From: Streptomyces bicolor
GTDB lineage: Bacteria > Actinomycetota > Actinomycetes > Streptomycetales > Streptomycetaceae
Assembly (NCBI RefSeq): GCF_000719285.1
Contig: NZ_JOFS01000001.1
Location: forward strand, 62,001-126,000
Length of the DNA stretch: 64,000 nt
Direction: 5' to 3'
Shown here piece after piece: positions 34,270 to 44,191 of this stretch. Position 1 is the first letter of the stretch. Every line of letters begins with the position of its first letter. A program made the translations under genes and the position numbers. The notes under the pieces were generated by a model that was not told the DNA's origin, made no database searches, and worked only from the letters and a program-made list of their open reading frames with translations.

Positions 34270-35109
34270 ATGACCATTGTCCCGCCGGGCACCGCCACGC
34301 CTGCCGCCACCCCCGCCCCCGCCGACCAGGGCGTCGGCCCCCTGCTGCGGGCCTGGCGGGAGCAACGGCGGGTAAGCCAGCTGGAGTTGGCGCTGCGGGC
34401 GGACTCCTCGGCGCGGCACATCAGCTTCATCGAGACGGGCCGTTCCCGCCCCAGTGAGGAGATGGTGCTGCGGCTGGCCGAGCACCTGGACGTGCCGGTG
34501 CGGGAGCGCAACGCGCTGCTGCTGGCCGCCGGCTACGCCCCCCGCTATCCGGAGACCCCGCTGGACGACCCGGCGCTGGACGCGCTGCGCGCGGGCATGG
34601 AACAGCTCATCCAGGGCTACGAGCCGTACCCGGCGCTCGTGGTGGACGCCATGTACAACGTGCACGCGGCCAACCGGGGCGTCCTGATGCTCCTGGCCGA
34701 CCTCCCCGAGCACCTCCTCGAACCCCCGCTCAACGCGATGCGCCTGACACTGCACCCGGAGGGCCTCGCGCCGCGCATCCGCAACCTGCGTGAGTGGCGC
34801 GGGCATCTGCTCGCCCAGATGGACCGCCGGATCGCGCTGCACCGCTCCGAGCCGCTGCGGAAGCTGTACGAGGAGGTGGCCGCGTACCCGGTGCCGGAGG
34901 AGCCGCCCGGCGCCGAGGAACCGGCCGAGCCCGTCCCCTACTTCGCGCTGCCGATGCAGATCGAGCACGAGGGCCGCGTCCTGTCCTTCATCTCCTCCAT
35001 CTCCACCTTCAACACGCCCATGGACGTGACCGTCGCCGAGCTGGCCATCGAGACGCTCCTGCCGGCCGACCCCGCGACGGTCAAGTACCTTCAGTCACTG
35101 ATGTCCTGA
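34270..35109 (+). CDS. XRE-type regulator with MmyB-like ligand-binding domain
   Basis: The 279-residue protein has an N-terminal helix-turn-helix (RAWREQRRVSQLELALRADSS, then RHISFIETGRSRPS) and a MmyB-like PAS-type domain (YEPYPALVVDAMYNVHAANRG, then FALPMQIEHEGRVLSFISSIS). Such regulators are common in Streptomyces and often sit beside the SDR or oxidoreductase gene they control. Its nearest divergent neighbour here is the ADP-ribosylglycohydrolase gene. Its 3' end overlaps the convergent membrane protein gene by 19 bases. Confidence 0.88.
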   Translation: MTIVPPGTATPAATPAPADQGVGPLLRAWREQRRVSQLELALRADSSARHISFIETGRSRPSEEMVLRLAEHLDVPVRERNALLLAAGYAPRYPETPLDDPALDALRAGMEQLIQGYEPYPALVVDAMYNVHAANRGVLMLLADLPEHLLEPPLNAMRLTLHPEGLAPRIRNLREWRGHLLAQMDRRIALHRSEPLRKLYEEVAAYPVPEEPPGAEEPAEPVPYFALPMQIEHEGRVLSFISSISTFNTPMDVTVAELAIETLLPADPATVKYLQSLMS

Positions 35110-35516
35110 CGGACCTTCAGAGCGGCGTACTGCAACCCCGCGAACCCGGCGACGGTGAGCGCCTGCAGCACGGTCCACACCGCGCCCACCGTGGTCGGCG
35201 ACAGCCACACCGCGAGGGCGACCGGACTCAGTACGGCCCAGGCGAGGTTGATCTCGATCACGGCACGCACCGGCAGCGCGGCGGGGCGGGCTCGGGAGGC
35301 GAGCACGCCGACGCCGGCCGCGTACACCGTGAGGAACGCGCCGAGTGCGAGCAGCAGCGCCGAGTCGACACCGATGAGGCGGCCCAGCGGGCCGGACGCG
35401 ACGAGATAGGCGAGCCCGTTGGCCCCGGTCACCACCGCGTCCAGGGCCAGGAAGCGGCGCAGCACGGTGTGCGGGTCGGAGGTCCGGGCGAGCGCGGCGA
35501 GTGCGGTGGCGGACAT
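35091..35516 (-). CDS. Small integral membrane protein, four helices
   Basis: The 141-residue protein has four predicted transmembrane helices (around 21-40, 48-72, 82-104 and 112-134), with few charged residues between. I do not recognise a catalytic motif; general form resembles small SPW/DoxX-like membrane proteins. Upstream at 35632-35648 a TTACC-N5-GGTAA operator suggests control by a MarR- or TetR-type repressor. Confidence 0.7.
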   Translation of the reverse strand: MSATALAALARTSDPHTVLRRFLALDAVVTGANGLAYLVASGPLGRLIGVDSALLLALGAFLTVYAAGVGVLASRARPAALPVRAVIEINLAWAVLSPVALAVWLSPTTVGAVWTVLQALTVAGFAGLQYAALKVRQDISD

Positions 35517-35631
35517 GGTGAATCACCCTCCGTCGAGGTCGGGTTGCGATGGCGGACCCGGCTCCCGGGACGGAGTGCGCCGGCCCGGGATCCGGTGCTT
35601 CGACGATGCCGCGACCGGGCAGGGCGCGTCG

Positions 35632-35648
35632 ATTACCTGCCGGGTAAT
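35632..35648. promoter_or_regulatory. Palindromic operator ATTACC-N5-GGTAAT
   Basis: Six-base perfect arms flank TGCCG. It lies 116 bases before the leftward membrane protein gene and about 100 before the rightward XRE gene, in an otherwise empty 234-base gap. The form suits a MarR- or TetR-family dimer. Confidence 0.5.
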
Positions 35649-35750
35649 GGCAACGCCCCGTAACAAGGCCTTCATCCCCGCCCCCGTGTGAACGCCCTCG
35701 GCACATGGCACACTGCACCCCGTACTTTCGGCGCGTAGGGGAGGCGTGGC

Positions 35751-36614
35751 GTGAGTGAGCGGCGACCCGCGCCCACCGTGGGCCAAGTGGTGCTCGGAAA
35801 GCGCCTCCAGGAGCTGCGGGAGGCAGCGGGCCTGGGACGCGACGAGGCCGCGCGCGTGCTGCGGGTGGCCGCGGCGACCGTACGCCGTATGGAGACGGCC
35901 GAGGTCGCGCTGAAGATCCCGTACGTGCAGGTACTGCTGGAGACGTACGGTGTGCCCGAGGCGGACGCGGCAGCCTTCGTCACCCTCGCCGAGGAGGCCA
36001 ACCAGCCCGGCTGGTGGCAGCGGTTCCACGACGTACTGCCGGACTGGTTCAGCCTCTACGTGAGCCTGGAGGGCGCCGCTCGCATCATCCGCTGCTACGA
36101 GCCGCACTTCGTGCCCGGTCTGCTGCAGACCGAGGACTACGCACGTGCGGTGATGGAGGCCGGGACGATCGGGCAGACGGGGCCGGAGACCATCGAACGG
36201 CATGTCTCCCTGCGCATGGAACGGCAGCGGCTGCTGGAGCGCCCCGACCCGCCCCACCTGTGGGTGATCATGGATGAAACGGTACTGCGGCGCCCGGTGA
36301 GCGCCCGCGCCGAGGTGATGCGCGATCAGCTGGACCAGCTCCTGGAGCTCGCCGAGCGCGACCGCGTCACCCTGCAGATCGCCGAGTTCTCCTCCGGCCC
36401 GCACCCGGGGACGTACGCCCCCTTCTCCCTGTTCCGCTTCGCCGAGCCGGAGCTGCCCGACATGGTCTACACCGAGTACCTCACCGGCGCCCTGTATCTG
36501 GACTCCCGCAAGGAGGTCGCCGCGCATCTGGAGGTGCTGGACCACATGTCGACGGCCGCCGCGTCGGCCGAGCGCACCAAGAAGATCCTGCGGGAGCACC
36601 GCGACGGCTTCTGA
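35751..36614 (+). CDS. Scr1-family XRE regulator with DUF5753 domain
   Basis: The 287-residue protein has an N-terminal XRE helix-turn-helix (LGKRLQELREAAGLGRDEAARVL, then RRMETAEVALKIPY) and the DUF5753 domain, shown by YEPHFVPGLLQTEDYARAVM, the HVSLRMERQ block and YTEYLTGALYLD. These actinobacterial regulators usually pair with a small DUF397 protein; here none follows and a DUF574 methyltransferase gene comes next instead. The GTG start follows GGGGAGG. Confidence 0.9.
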   Translation: MSERRPAPTVGQVVLGKRLQELREAAGLGRDEAARVLRVAAATVRRMETAEVALKIPYVQVLLETYGVPEADAAAFVTLAEEANQPGWWQRFHDVLPDWFSLYVSLEGAARIIRCYEPHFVPGLLQTEDYARAVMEAGTIGQTGPETIERHVSLRMERQRLLERPDPPHLWVIMDETVLRRPVSARAEVMRDQLDQLLELAERDRVTLQIAEFSSGPHPGTYAPFSLFRFAEPELPDMVYTEYLTGALYLDSRKEVAAHLEVLDHMSTAAASAERTKKILREHRDGF

Positions 36615-36732
36615 TCCGGTGTACGGCAACCTTCCCGGCCACCGGCGACGACCTGTCCACGACGGCGGACGAGCCCTGCCGAACCCCGTACCTGCCCGAC
36701 GAGCCCCGACGAGCCCGAGGAGAACGCACCGC

Positions 36733-37548
36733 ATGACCGGATCCGAGTCCGCGCCCACCCGTGTCGACACCAGCCGGCCGCACCCGGCACGCGTCTACGA
36801 CTGGTGGCTGGGCGGCAAGGACAACTACCCGGTGGACGAGGAACTGGCCCGGCGGATCCTCGCCGTGGACGGCACGGTCCGGCGCGGGGCGCGCGCCAAC
36901 CGCCGGTTCATGCACCGGGCCGTCCGCACGGTCGCCGAGGCCGGGATCCGCCAGTTCCTCGACATCGGCACGGGCATCCCCACCGAGCCCAACCTCCACC
37001 AGGTCGCGCAGGGCGTGGCCCGGGAGTCCAAGGTCGTGTACGCGGACAACGACCCGATCGTGCTGCGGCACGCGGAGGCGCTGCTGCACGGCTCCGCCGA
37101 GGGCAGCACCACCTATGTGCATGCCGACGTCCGTGACATCGACACCCTGCTGGGCCGGGCCGGCGAGTCCCTGGACCTCGCCGAGCCGGTCGCGCTGTCG
37201 CTGGTGGCCCTGACCCACTACCTGGGCGACGACCCCGACGGTGACGACGTGTACGGCTTGCTGAGGAGGTACGTGGCCGCGCTCGCCCCGGGCAGCTACC
37301 TGATCCTGTCCCAGGTCACCCCGGACCTCAGCCCGGAGGCCATCGAGCAGGCGGCGAACCAGTTCCGGCGCAGCGGCACTCCCTTCCACCCCCGGTCGCT
37401 GGCGGAGTTCTCCCGCTTCTTCGACGGGCTCGAACTGCTCGGCCCCGGCGTCATCCCCGTCCACGGCTGGCGCCCGGAGCAGGTGGACGTGGCCGCCCAG
37501 GCGGAGGGCATCGTGCCGGTGTACGCGGGGGTGGCCCGCAAGAACTGA
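36733..37548 (+). CDS. DUF574 family SAM-dependent methyltransferase
   Basis: The 271-residue protein has the family N-terminus HPARVYDWWLGGKDNYPVD, the ANRRFMHRAVR block, the SAM motif FLDIGTGIPTEPNLH and VVYADNDPIV. These proteins are abundant in Streptomyces, often near XRE/DUF397 regulators, and their targets are unknown. The ATG has GAGGAG upstream. The stop codon lies within the first palindrome of the nar promoter region. Short GACGAGCCC repeats sit just before the gene. Confidence 0.9.
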   Translation: MTGSESAPTRVDTSRPHPARVYDWWLGGKDNYPVDEELARRILAVDGTVRRGARANRRFMHRAVRTVAEAGIRQFLDIGTGIPTEPNLHQVAQGVARESKVVYADNDPIVLRHAEALLHGSAEGSTTYVHADVRDIDTLLGRAGESLDLAEPVALSLVALTHYLGDDPDGDDVYGLLRRYVAALAPGSYLILSQVTPDLSPEAIEQAANQFRRSGTPFHPRSLAEFSRFFDGLELLGPGVIPVHGWRPEQVDVAAQAEGIVPVYAGVARKN

Positions 37549-37582
37549 CCCGTACGGGTCCATGACGAGTGACCCGTACGGG
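37547..37582. promoter_or_regulatory. Two CCCGTACGGG palindromes upstream of narG
   Basis: GACCCGTACGGGTC (37547-37560) is a perfect 14-base palindrome, and CCCGTACGGG recurs at 37573-37582, centred 24 bases away. Seen together they also form a long inverted repeat around 37566. They lie upstream of the likely narG -10 box, where an activator would bind. Confidence 0.6.
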
Positions 37583-37615
37583 CGCCGTGAACGGGTGCGC
37601 TCCCGCGCCCCGCCC

Positions 37616-37621
37616 TAGGTT
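37616..37621 (+). promoter_or_regulatory. Candidate narG -10 box (TAGGTT)
   Basis: TAGGTT fits the -10 consensus and would start transcription near 37628, giving a leader of about 30 bases with GAGGGAG before the GTG of narG. No good -35 is seen, which fits activator-dependent expression. Confidence 0.45.
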
Positions 37622-37658
37622 CGTGACCAGGGCCTGGGGGCAACCAGAGGGAGCGCCT

Positions 37659-40600
37659 GTGACCGACACGGAGATACCGCCCGCCCCGCCCGCCGAGCCG
37701 GGCGCGGCGTTGCTCAAGGCCGGGAGGTTCTTCCGGCCGGGTACGGCCGCGCCCGATCTGCACAGCGTCGAGCTGACCGGCGGGCGGGAGGCGGACGCCT
37801 TCCACCGGGACCGCTGGAGCCACGACAAGGTCGTGACCTCCACGCACGGCGTGAACTGCACGGGCTCGTGCCGCTGGAAGGTGTACGTCAAGGACGGCAT
37901 CATCACCTGGGAGACGCAGGCGACGGACTACCCGTCGGTCGGCCCCGACCGCCCCGAGTACGAGCCCCGCGGCTGCCCGCGCGGCGCGGCCTTCTCCTGG
38001 TACACCTACTCCCCCACCCGGGTCCGCTACCCGTACGTCCGCGGCGTTCTCCTGGACATGTACCGGGAGGCGAAGGACCGCCTGCGCGACCCCGTCCTGG
38101 CCTGGGCGGACATCCAGGACGACCCCGAGCGGCGCCGCCGCTACCAGCGGGCGCGCGGCAAGGGCGGTCTGGTGCGGGCGAGTTGGGACGAGGCGGTCGA
38201 GCTGGTCGCGGCGGCCCACGTCCACACCATCAAGACGTACGGCCCCGACCGCATCGCCGGTTTCTCCCCCATCCCGGCGATGTCGATGGTGTCGCACGCG
38301 GCGGGTGCCCGCTTCCACTCCCTGATCGGCGCCCCGATGCTGTCGTTCTACGACTGGTACGCCGACCTCCCCGTGGCCTCGCCGCAGGTCTTCGGCGACC
38401 AGACCGACGTGCCGGAGTCGGGCGACTGGTGGGACGCGGCGTATCTGATGATGTGGGGCTCGAACGTCCCGGTGACCCGCACACCCGACGCGCACTGGAT
38501 GACGGAGGCCCGCTACCGGGGCCAGAAGGTGGTGGTCGTCGCCCCCGACTACGCCGACAACGCCAAGTTCGCCGACGAGTGGCTCCACCCGCACCCGGGC
38601 ACGGACGGCGCGTTGGCCCTCGCCATGGGGCATGTGATCCTCAAGGAGTTCTTCGTCGACCGTGAGACACCGTTCTTCGCGGACTACGTACGGCGGTTCA
38701 CCGATCTGCCCTTCCTGGTCACCCTGGAGGAACGGGACGGTGCCTACGTCCCCGCGAAGTTCCTGCGCGCCTCGGACCTGGGGCAGGGGGGCGAGGGCGC
38801 CGAGTGGAAGACGGTCGTGCTGGACGAGGTGTCGGGCCGCGCGGTCGCCCCGAACGGCTCGCTCGGCTTTCGCTGGACCGAGTCGGGCAAGGGCCGATGG
38901 AACCTCGAACTCGGCGACATACGCCCGACGTTGAGCCTCTACGGCAGTGAGGTCGCCGCCGGTGTCGAGGTGCTGCTCCCGCGCTTCGACACCGAGGGCG
39001 GGCCGCACGGTCAGGGGCGCGGGGACGTCGTACGGCGTGGTGTCCCGGCAACGAAGTTGGGCGGTAGGCGCGGCCCGCTGGTGACCACGGTCTTCGATCT
39101 GCTGCTCGCGCAGTACGGAGTGGCACGTTCCGGGCTGCCGGGCCGCTGGCCGGTGTCGTACGACGACGCCGACGCGCCCGGCACGCCCGCCTGGCAGGAG
39201 GCGCACACGTCCGTTCCGGCGGCCAAGTGCGTGCGGATCGCGCGGGAGTTCGCTCGGACGGCGGAGCGGTCGAAGGGCCGCTGCATGATCCTGATGGGCG
39301 CCGGCACCAACCACTGGTTCCACTCGGAGACGATCTACCGCGCCTTCCTCGCCCTGCTCCAGCTCACCGGCTGCCAGGGCCGCAACGGCGGTGGCTGGGC
39401 GCACTACGTCGGCCAGGAGAAGTGCCGTCCGGTGACCGGCTGGGCGACGCTCGCGGCCGCGTCGGACTGGTCGCGTCCGCCGCGCCAGATGATCGGCACG
39501 GCGTACTGGTTCCTCAACACCGACCAGTGGCGCTACGACCGGTTCACGGCCGACGTGCTCGCCTCGCCGCTCGGTGCGGGGCGGTTCCGGGGCATGACGG
39601 GCGCGGACTGCCTCGCGTTGTCGGCGCGTGCCGGGTGGATGCCGTCGTATCCGACCTTCGACCGCAATCCGCTGGAGCTCGGCGACACGTTCGGCGATCC
39701 CGTGGCCCGAGTGGTGGCCGAACTGCGCGCGGGCACCCTGAAGTTCGCCTGCGAGGACCCGGACGCGCCGGAGAACTGGCCGCGGGTGCTGACACTGTGG
39801 CGGGCCAACCTGCTCGGGTCGTCGGCGAAGGGCGCCGAGTACTTCACCCGGCATCTGCTGGGCACGCACTCGTCACTGCGAGCCGAGGAGGCCCCCGAGG
39901 ACGTGCGCCCGCGCGAGGTGACCTGGCATGACGAGGCACCCGAGGGCAAGCTCGACCTGCTGCTGTCGCTGGACTTTCGGCAGACGTCGTCCACGCTGCT
40001 GTCCGACGTCGTGCTGCCCGCCGCGACCTGGTACGAGAAGCACGACCTGTCGAGCACGGACATGCACCCCTACGTGCACTCCTTCACCCCGGCCGTGGAT
40101 CCGCCGTGGCAGGCGCGCACCGACTTCGACACGTTCAAGGCGCTGGCCGAGCGGCTCAGCGAGCTGGCCGTCGACCATCTCGGCGTACGCAAGGACCTGG
40201 TGGCGACCCCGCTCCAGCACGACACCCCGGGCGAGATCGCCCAGCCGGGCGGGGTCGTCCTGGACTGGAGGCGCAGGGAGTGCGCTCCGGTGCCCGGGAA
40301 GACCATGCCGAACCTGACCGTCGTGGAGCGGGACTACACGGCGATCGGCGCCAAGTTCGCCTCGCTCGGGCCGCTGGTGGAGGAACTGGGGCTGCCCGCC
40401 AAGGGCATCGCGCTGAGGCCGGACGAGGAGGTCGAGGATCTCCGGCACCTGAACGGCGTGACGCCCGACGGCCGCCCCCGCCTGGATACGGCCGTGAAGG
40501 CGGCGAACATCATCCTCGCCCTCTCCGGCACGACCAACGGCCGCCTCGCCACCCAGGGCTTCCGCACGCTTCAGGCCCGCACCGGGCAGGAGATGGCGCA

Positions 40601-41351
40601 CCTGGCGGCCGAGCACGAGGGCAGGCGGATCACGTACGCGGACGCGCAGGCCGCGCCGGTGCCGGTGATCACCTCACCGGAGTGGTCGGGCAGCGAGTCG
40701 GGCGGGCGGCGCTACACCGCCTTCACCCTCAACACCGAGCACCTCAAGCCCTGGCACACGCTCACCGGCCGCCAGCACTTCTTCCTGGACCACGACTGGA
40801 TCCACGAACTCGGCGAGGCACTCCCCGTCTACCGGCCGCCGCTGGACATGAACAGGCTGTTCGGCGAACCGCGCCTCGGCCCGGACGGGCAGCGGGAGGT
40901 GACGGTCCGTTACCTCACCCCGCACAACAAGTGGTCCATCCACTCCGAGTACCAGGACAACCTGTTCATGCTGGCCCTGTCCCGCGGCGGTCAGAACATC
41001 TGGATGTCCCCGCAGGACGCGGACGCGATCGGCGTCGTCGACAACGACTGGGTCGAGGCGGTCAACCGCAACGGCGTGATCGTCGCCCGGGCCGTCGTCT
41101 CGCACCGTATGCCGCAGGGCATGGTCTACATGCACCACGCGCAGGAACGCACGGTCGCCGTCCCGAAGACGGAGACCACCGGCCGGCGCGGCGGCATCCA
41201 CAACTCGCTGACCCGGCTGATCCTCAAGCCGTCCCATCTCGTCGGCGGCTACGCCCAGTTGTCGTGGGCGTTCAACTACCTGGGCCCGACGGGCAACCAG
41301 CGCGACGAGGTCACGGTGATCCGCCGCCGCAGCCAGGAGGTCGAGTACTGA
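37659..41351 (+). CDS. narG: Respiratory nitrate reductase alpha subunit
   Basis: The 1230-residue protein is full length for NarG, the Mo-bisMGD catalytic subunit that reduces nitrate to nitrite at the inner face of the membrane. The N-terminal cluster region THGVNCTGSCRWKVY with RGCPRGAAFSWY fits the His-Cys3 [4Fe-4S] site. The molybdenum-ligand Asp lies in FYDWYADLPVASPQ, followed by GDQTDVPES. The GTG at 37659 follows GAGGGAGC. The stop overlaps the narH start (TGATG). The operon order narG-H-J-I is intact. Confidence 0.96.
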   Translation: MTDTEIPPAPPAEPGAALLKAGRFFRPGTAAPDLHSVELTGGREADAFHRDRWSHDKVVTSTHGVNCTGSCRWKVYVKDGIITWETQATDYPSVGPDRPEYEPRGCPRGAAFSWYTYSPTRVRYPYVRGVLLDMYREAKDRLRDPVLAWADIQDDPERRRRYQRARGKGGLVRASWDEAVELVAAAHVHTIKTYGPDRIAGFSPIPAMSMVSHAAGARFHSLIGAPMLSFYDWYADLPVASPQVFGDQTDVPESGDWWDAAYLMMWGSNVPVTRTPDAHWMTEARYRGQKVVVVAPDYADNAKFADEWLHPHPGTDGALALAMGHVILKEFFVDRETPFFADYVRRFTDLPFLVTLEERDGAYVPAKFLRASDLGQGGEGAEWKTVVLDEVSGRAVAPNGSLGFRWTESGKGRWNLELGDIRPTLSLYGSEVAAGVEVLLPRFDTEGGPHGQGRGDVVRRGVPATKLGGRRGPLVTTVFDLLLAQYGVARSGLPGRWPVSYDDADAPGTPAWQEAHTSVPAAKCVRIAREFARTAERSKGRCMILMGAGTNHWFHSETIYRAFLALLQLTGCQGRNGGGWAHYVGQEKCRPVTGWATLAAASDWSRPPRQMIGTAYWFLNTDQWRYDRFTADVLASPLGAGRFRGMTGADCLALSARAGWMPSYPTFDRNPLELGDTFGDPVARVVAELRAGTLKFACEDPDAPENWPRVLTLWRANLLGSSAKGAEYFTRHLLGTHSSLRAEEAPEDVRPREVTWHDEAPEGKLDLLLSLDFRQTSSTLLSDVVLPAATWYEKHDLSSTDMHPYVHSFTPAVDPPWQARTDFDTFKALAERLSELAVDHLGVRKDLVATPLQHDTPGEIAQPGGVVLDWRRRECAPVPGKTMPNLTVVERDYTAIGAKFASLGPLVEELGLPAKGIALRPDEEVEDLRHLNGVTPDGRPRLDTAVKAANIILALSGTTNGRLATQGFRTLQARTGQEMAHLAAEHEGRRITYADAQAAPVPVITSPEWSGSESGGRRYTAFTLNTEHLKPWHTLTGRQHFFLDHDWIHELGEALPVYRPPLDMNRLFGEPRLGPDGQREVTVRYLTPHNKWSIHSEYQDNLFMLALSRGGQNIWMSPQDADAIGVVDNDWVEAVNRNGVIVARAVVSHRMPQGMVYMHHAQERTVAVPKTETTGRRGGIHNSLTRLILKPSHLVGGYAQLSWAFNYLGPTGNQRDEVTVIRRRSQEVEY

Positions 41352-42982
41352 TGCGTCCGATGGCCCAGATCGCGATGGTGATGAACCTCGACAAGTGCAT
41401 CGGCTGTCACACCTGCTCGGTCACCTGCAAGCAGGCGTGGACCAACCGGCGTGGCATGGAGTACGTCTGGTTCAACAACGTCGAGACCCGCCCCGGCCAG
41501 GGCTACCCCCGCCGCTACGAGGACCAGGAACGCTGGCGCGGCGGCTGGGAGCTGAACCGGCGCGGCGCGCTCAAGCTGAAGGCGGGCGGGCGGATCCGCA
41601 AGCTCGCCGGGATCTTCTCCAACCCCGAACTGCCGGAGATCAAGGACTACTACGAGCCCTGGACGTACGACTACAGGAACCTCACCGACGCGCCCCTCGG
41701 TGACGACTTCCCGGTGGCGGAGCCGATATCGCAGCTCGACGGCAAACCGATGAAGATCGAGTGGTCGGCGAACTGGGACGACAACCTCGCCGGTGCCCCC
41801 GCCCACGGCGACCTGGACCCGATGGTCGAGCGGGCGCGCAAGCAGGCCTCGGACAAGGTGCGGTTCGAGTTCGAGCAGTCCTTCATGTTCTATCTGCCGC
41901 GCATCTGCGAGCACTGCCTCAACCCGTCCTGCGTGGCCTCCTGCCCGTCGGGGGCGATGTACAAGCGGGCGGAGGACGGCATCGTCCTCGTCGACCAGGA
42001 CCGGTGCCGGGGCTGGCGGATGTGCGTGACGGGATGCCCGTACAAGAAGGTGTACTTCAACCATCGCACCGGCAAGGCGGAGAAGTGCACGATGTGCTAT
42101 CCGCGGGTCGAGGTCGGTCTGCCGACGGTCTGCTCGGAGACGTGCGTGGGGCGGCTGCGGTATCTCGGGGTGATGCTGTACGACGCCGACAAGGTGACGG
42201 CGGCCGCCTCCGTTCGGGACGAACGCGCCCTGTACGAGGCGCAGTTGGATGTCTTCCTCGACCCCGAGGACTCCCGGGTGCGGCAGGAGTGCGAGGAGGC
42301 GGGAATCCCGTACGACTGGCTGGAAGCGGCACGCCGCTCCCCCGTGCACGCGCTGATCAGCAGGTACCGGGTGGCGCTGCCGCTGCATCCGGAGTACCGG
42401 ACGATGCCGATGGTCTGGTACATCCCGCCGCTCTCCCCGGTGGTGGACGCGCTGACGGAGACCGGTCACGACGGTGAGGACGCGGGGAACCTGTTCGGCG
42501 CGATCGACAGCCTGCGCATCCCGCTGGAGTACCTGGCGGAGCTGTTCACCGCCGGCGACCTCGGCCCGGTCCGGTCCTCGCTGGAGAAGCTCGCCGCGAT
42601 GCGCTCCCACATGCGGGCGATCAACCTCGGGGAGGAGCCGGACCCCTCGGTGCCGGCCGCCGTCGGCATGGGTGCCTACGAGATCGAGCAGATGTACCGG
42701 CTGCTGGCGATCGCCAAGTACGAGGACCGGTACGTGATTCCGACGGCCGCCATCGGCGATGCCCGGCGCCTTGAGGAGTCGGCGCTCCCGCAGGGGTGCA
42801 GCCTCGACTTCGACGGCGGGCCGGGCATGGGCGGGGACGGCCCCTTCGGCCGGGACTCGGGCCGCAAGCTGCTGCCGCTGGTGCCGGTGGAGGAGAACTT
42901 CCACATCCTGCGCGGACGGCAGACCGCCGACGACACCGACCCGGCCGCCGTGACCCACACATCCGACGCCGAGGAGGCGTGA
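41351..42982 (+). CDS. narH: Respiratory nitrate reductase beta subunit
   Basis: The 543-residue protein carries three [4Fe-4S] clusters and one [3Fe-4S] cluster that pass electrons from NarI to NarG. CIGCHTCSVTCKQAW opens it; ICEHCLNPSCVASCPSG and CRGWRMCVTGCPYKK follow. In the last, Trp takes the place of a Cys, as expected for the [3Fe-4S] site of NarH. CTMCYPRVEVGLPTVCSETC completes the set. Start and stop overlap the neighbours as TGATG. Confidence 0.96.
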   Translation: MRPMAQIAMVMNLDKCIGCHTCSVTCKQAWTNRRGMEYVWFNNVETRPGQGYPRRYEDQERWRGGWELNRRGALKLKAGGRIRKLAGIFSNPELPEIKDYYEPWTYDYRNLTDAPLGDDFPVAEPISQLDGKPMKIEWSANWDDNLAGAPAHGDLDPMVERARKQASDKVRFEFEQSFMFYLPRICEHCLNPSCVASCPSGAMYKRAEDGIVLVDQDRCRGWRMCVTGCPYKKVYFNHRTGKAEKCTMCYPRVEVGLPTVCSETCVGRLRYLGVMLYDADKVTAAASVRDERALYEAQLDVFLDPEDSRVRQECEEAGIPYDWLEAARRSPVHALISRYRVALPLHPEYRTMPMVWYIPPLSPVVDALTETGHDGEDAGNLFGAIDSLRIPLEYLAELFTAGDLGPVRSSLEKLAAMRSHMRAINLGEEPDPSVPAAVGMGAYEIEQMYRLLAIAKYEDRYVIPTAAIGDARRLEESALPQGCSLDFDGGPGMGGDGPFGRDSGRKLLPLVPVEENFHILRGRQTADDTDPAAVTHTSDAEEA

Positions 42983-43476
42983 TGCCCTCCTTCGAGGTGC
43001 TCTACCAGGCAGCCGCGCTCTGCCTGACCTACCCCGACGACGACTTCCGCGCGCGCCTGCCACTCCTGCGTGAAGCCGCCCCGCAACTACGGGAGTTCAC
43101 CGACCACGCCGCGGTCACGCCGCCACGGGAGCTCGCCGCGCACTACGTCGAGGTCTTCGACTTCGACAACCGCCACAGCCTGTACCTGAGCTGGTGGCAC
43201 GACGGGGACACCCGGCGGCGCGGGATGTCGCTGGTCCGCTTCAAGGAGCTCTACCGCGCGCACGGCCTGGAGTTCACCGGCGAGGAACTGCCCGACTTCC
43301 TGCCCGCGGTCCTGGAGTTCGCGGCCCGCACCGGCAACACCGACCTGCTGCTGGAACACCGGGACGCCCTGGAGCAACTGCGCTCCCGGCTCACCGGCTT
43401 CGGGACTGCGTACGCGTCCGTCCTGGACGCCGTGTGCGCCACACTGCCGACCGCACACACAGGGGTGCGCTCATGA
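42982..43476 (+). CDS. narJ: Nitrate reductase molybdenum cofactor assembly chaperone
   Basis: The 164-residue protein is the NarJ chaperone, needed for cofactor insertion into NarG and not part of the final enzyme. Support comes from its position, all-helical content and the motif YVEVFDFDNRHSLYLSWW followed by RGMSLVRFKELY. It is shorter than enteric NarJ (about 230 residues), lacking part of the C-terminus. It overlaps narH by one base and narI by ATGA. Confidence 0.93.
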   Translation: MPSFEVLYQAAALCLTYPDDDFRARLPLLREAAPQLREFTDHAAVTPPRELAAHYVEVFDFDNRHSLYLSWWHDGDTRRRGMSLVRFKELYRAHGLEFTGEELPDFLPAVLEFAARTGNTDLLLEHRDALEQLRSRLTGFGTAYASVLDAVCATLPTAHTGVRS

Positions 43477-44191
43477 CCACACTGCTCTGGGGCGTCCTGC
43501 CGTACGTCACCTTCGCCCTGCTCGTCGCCGGTCTCGTCTGGCGCCACCGCTACGACAGGTTCGGCTGGACCACGCGCTCGTCGCAGGTCCACGAGTCGAG
43601 ACTCCTGAACATCGCCTCGCCCGCCTTCCACTACGGCATCCTGTTCGTGCTGGCCGGCCATGTCGTCAGGCTCTTCGTCCCCGAGTCGTGGACGGACGCG
43701 GTCGGCGTGAGCGAGCACACGTACCACCTGTTCTCCCTCTACGGCGGTACGGCGGCGGGGCTGCTCACGGTCGCCGGAATCGCGCTGCTGGTCTACCGTC
43801 GCCGCACCAACGCCCCGGTGTTCCGCGCGACGACGGTCAACGACAAGATCATGTACGTCGTCCTGCTCGCGGCGATCGTGATGGGCATGGTCGCCAAGCT
43901 GGCCCACGCCTCCGGCGACGGCTACGACTACCGCCAGTCGATCGCTGTCTGGGCCCGCAGCCTGTTCACCCTGCGGCCGGACATCGACCGGATGACGGGC
44001 GTGCCGGTGCTGTACGAGATCCACGCGGTGATCGGCATGGTGCTGATCGCGCTGGTGCCGTACACGCGGCTGGTGCACATGTTCAGCGCGCCGGTGCAGT
44101 ACCTGTTCCGGCCGTATGTGGTGTACCGCAGCCGCGACCTCGAACAGCTGGGGCCGCGGCCGGAGCGGCGTGGCTGGGAGAAGGCCGGATC

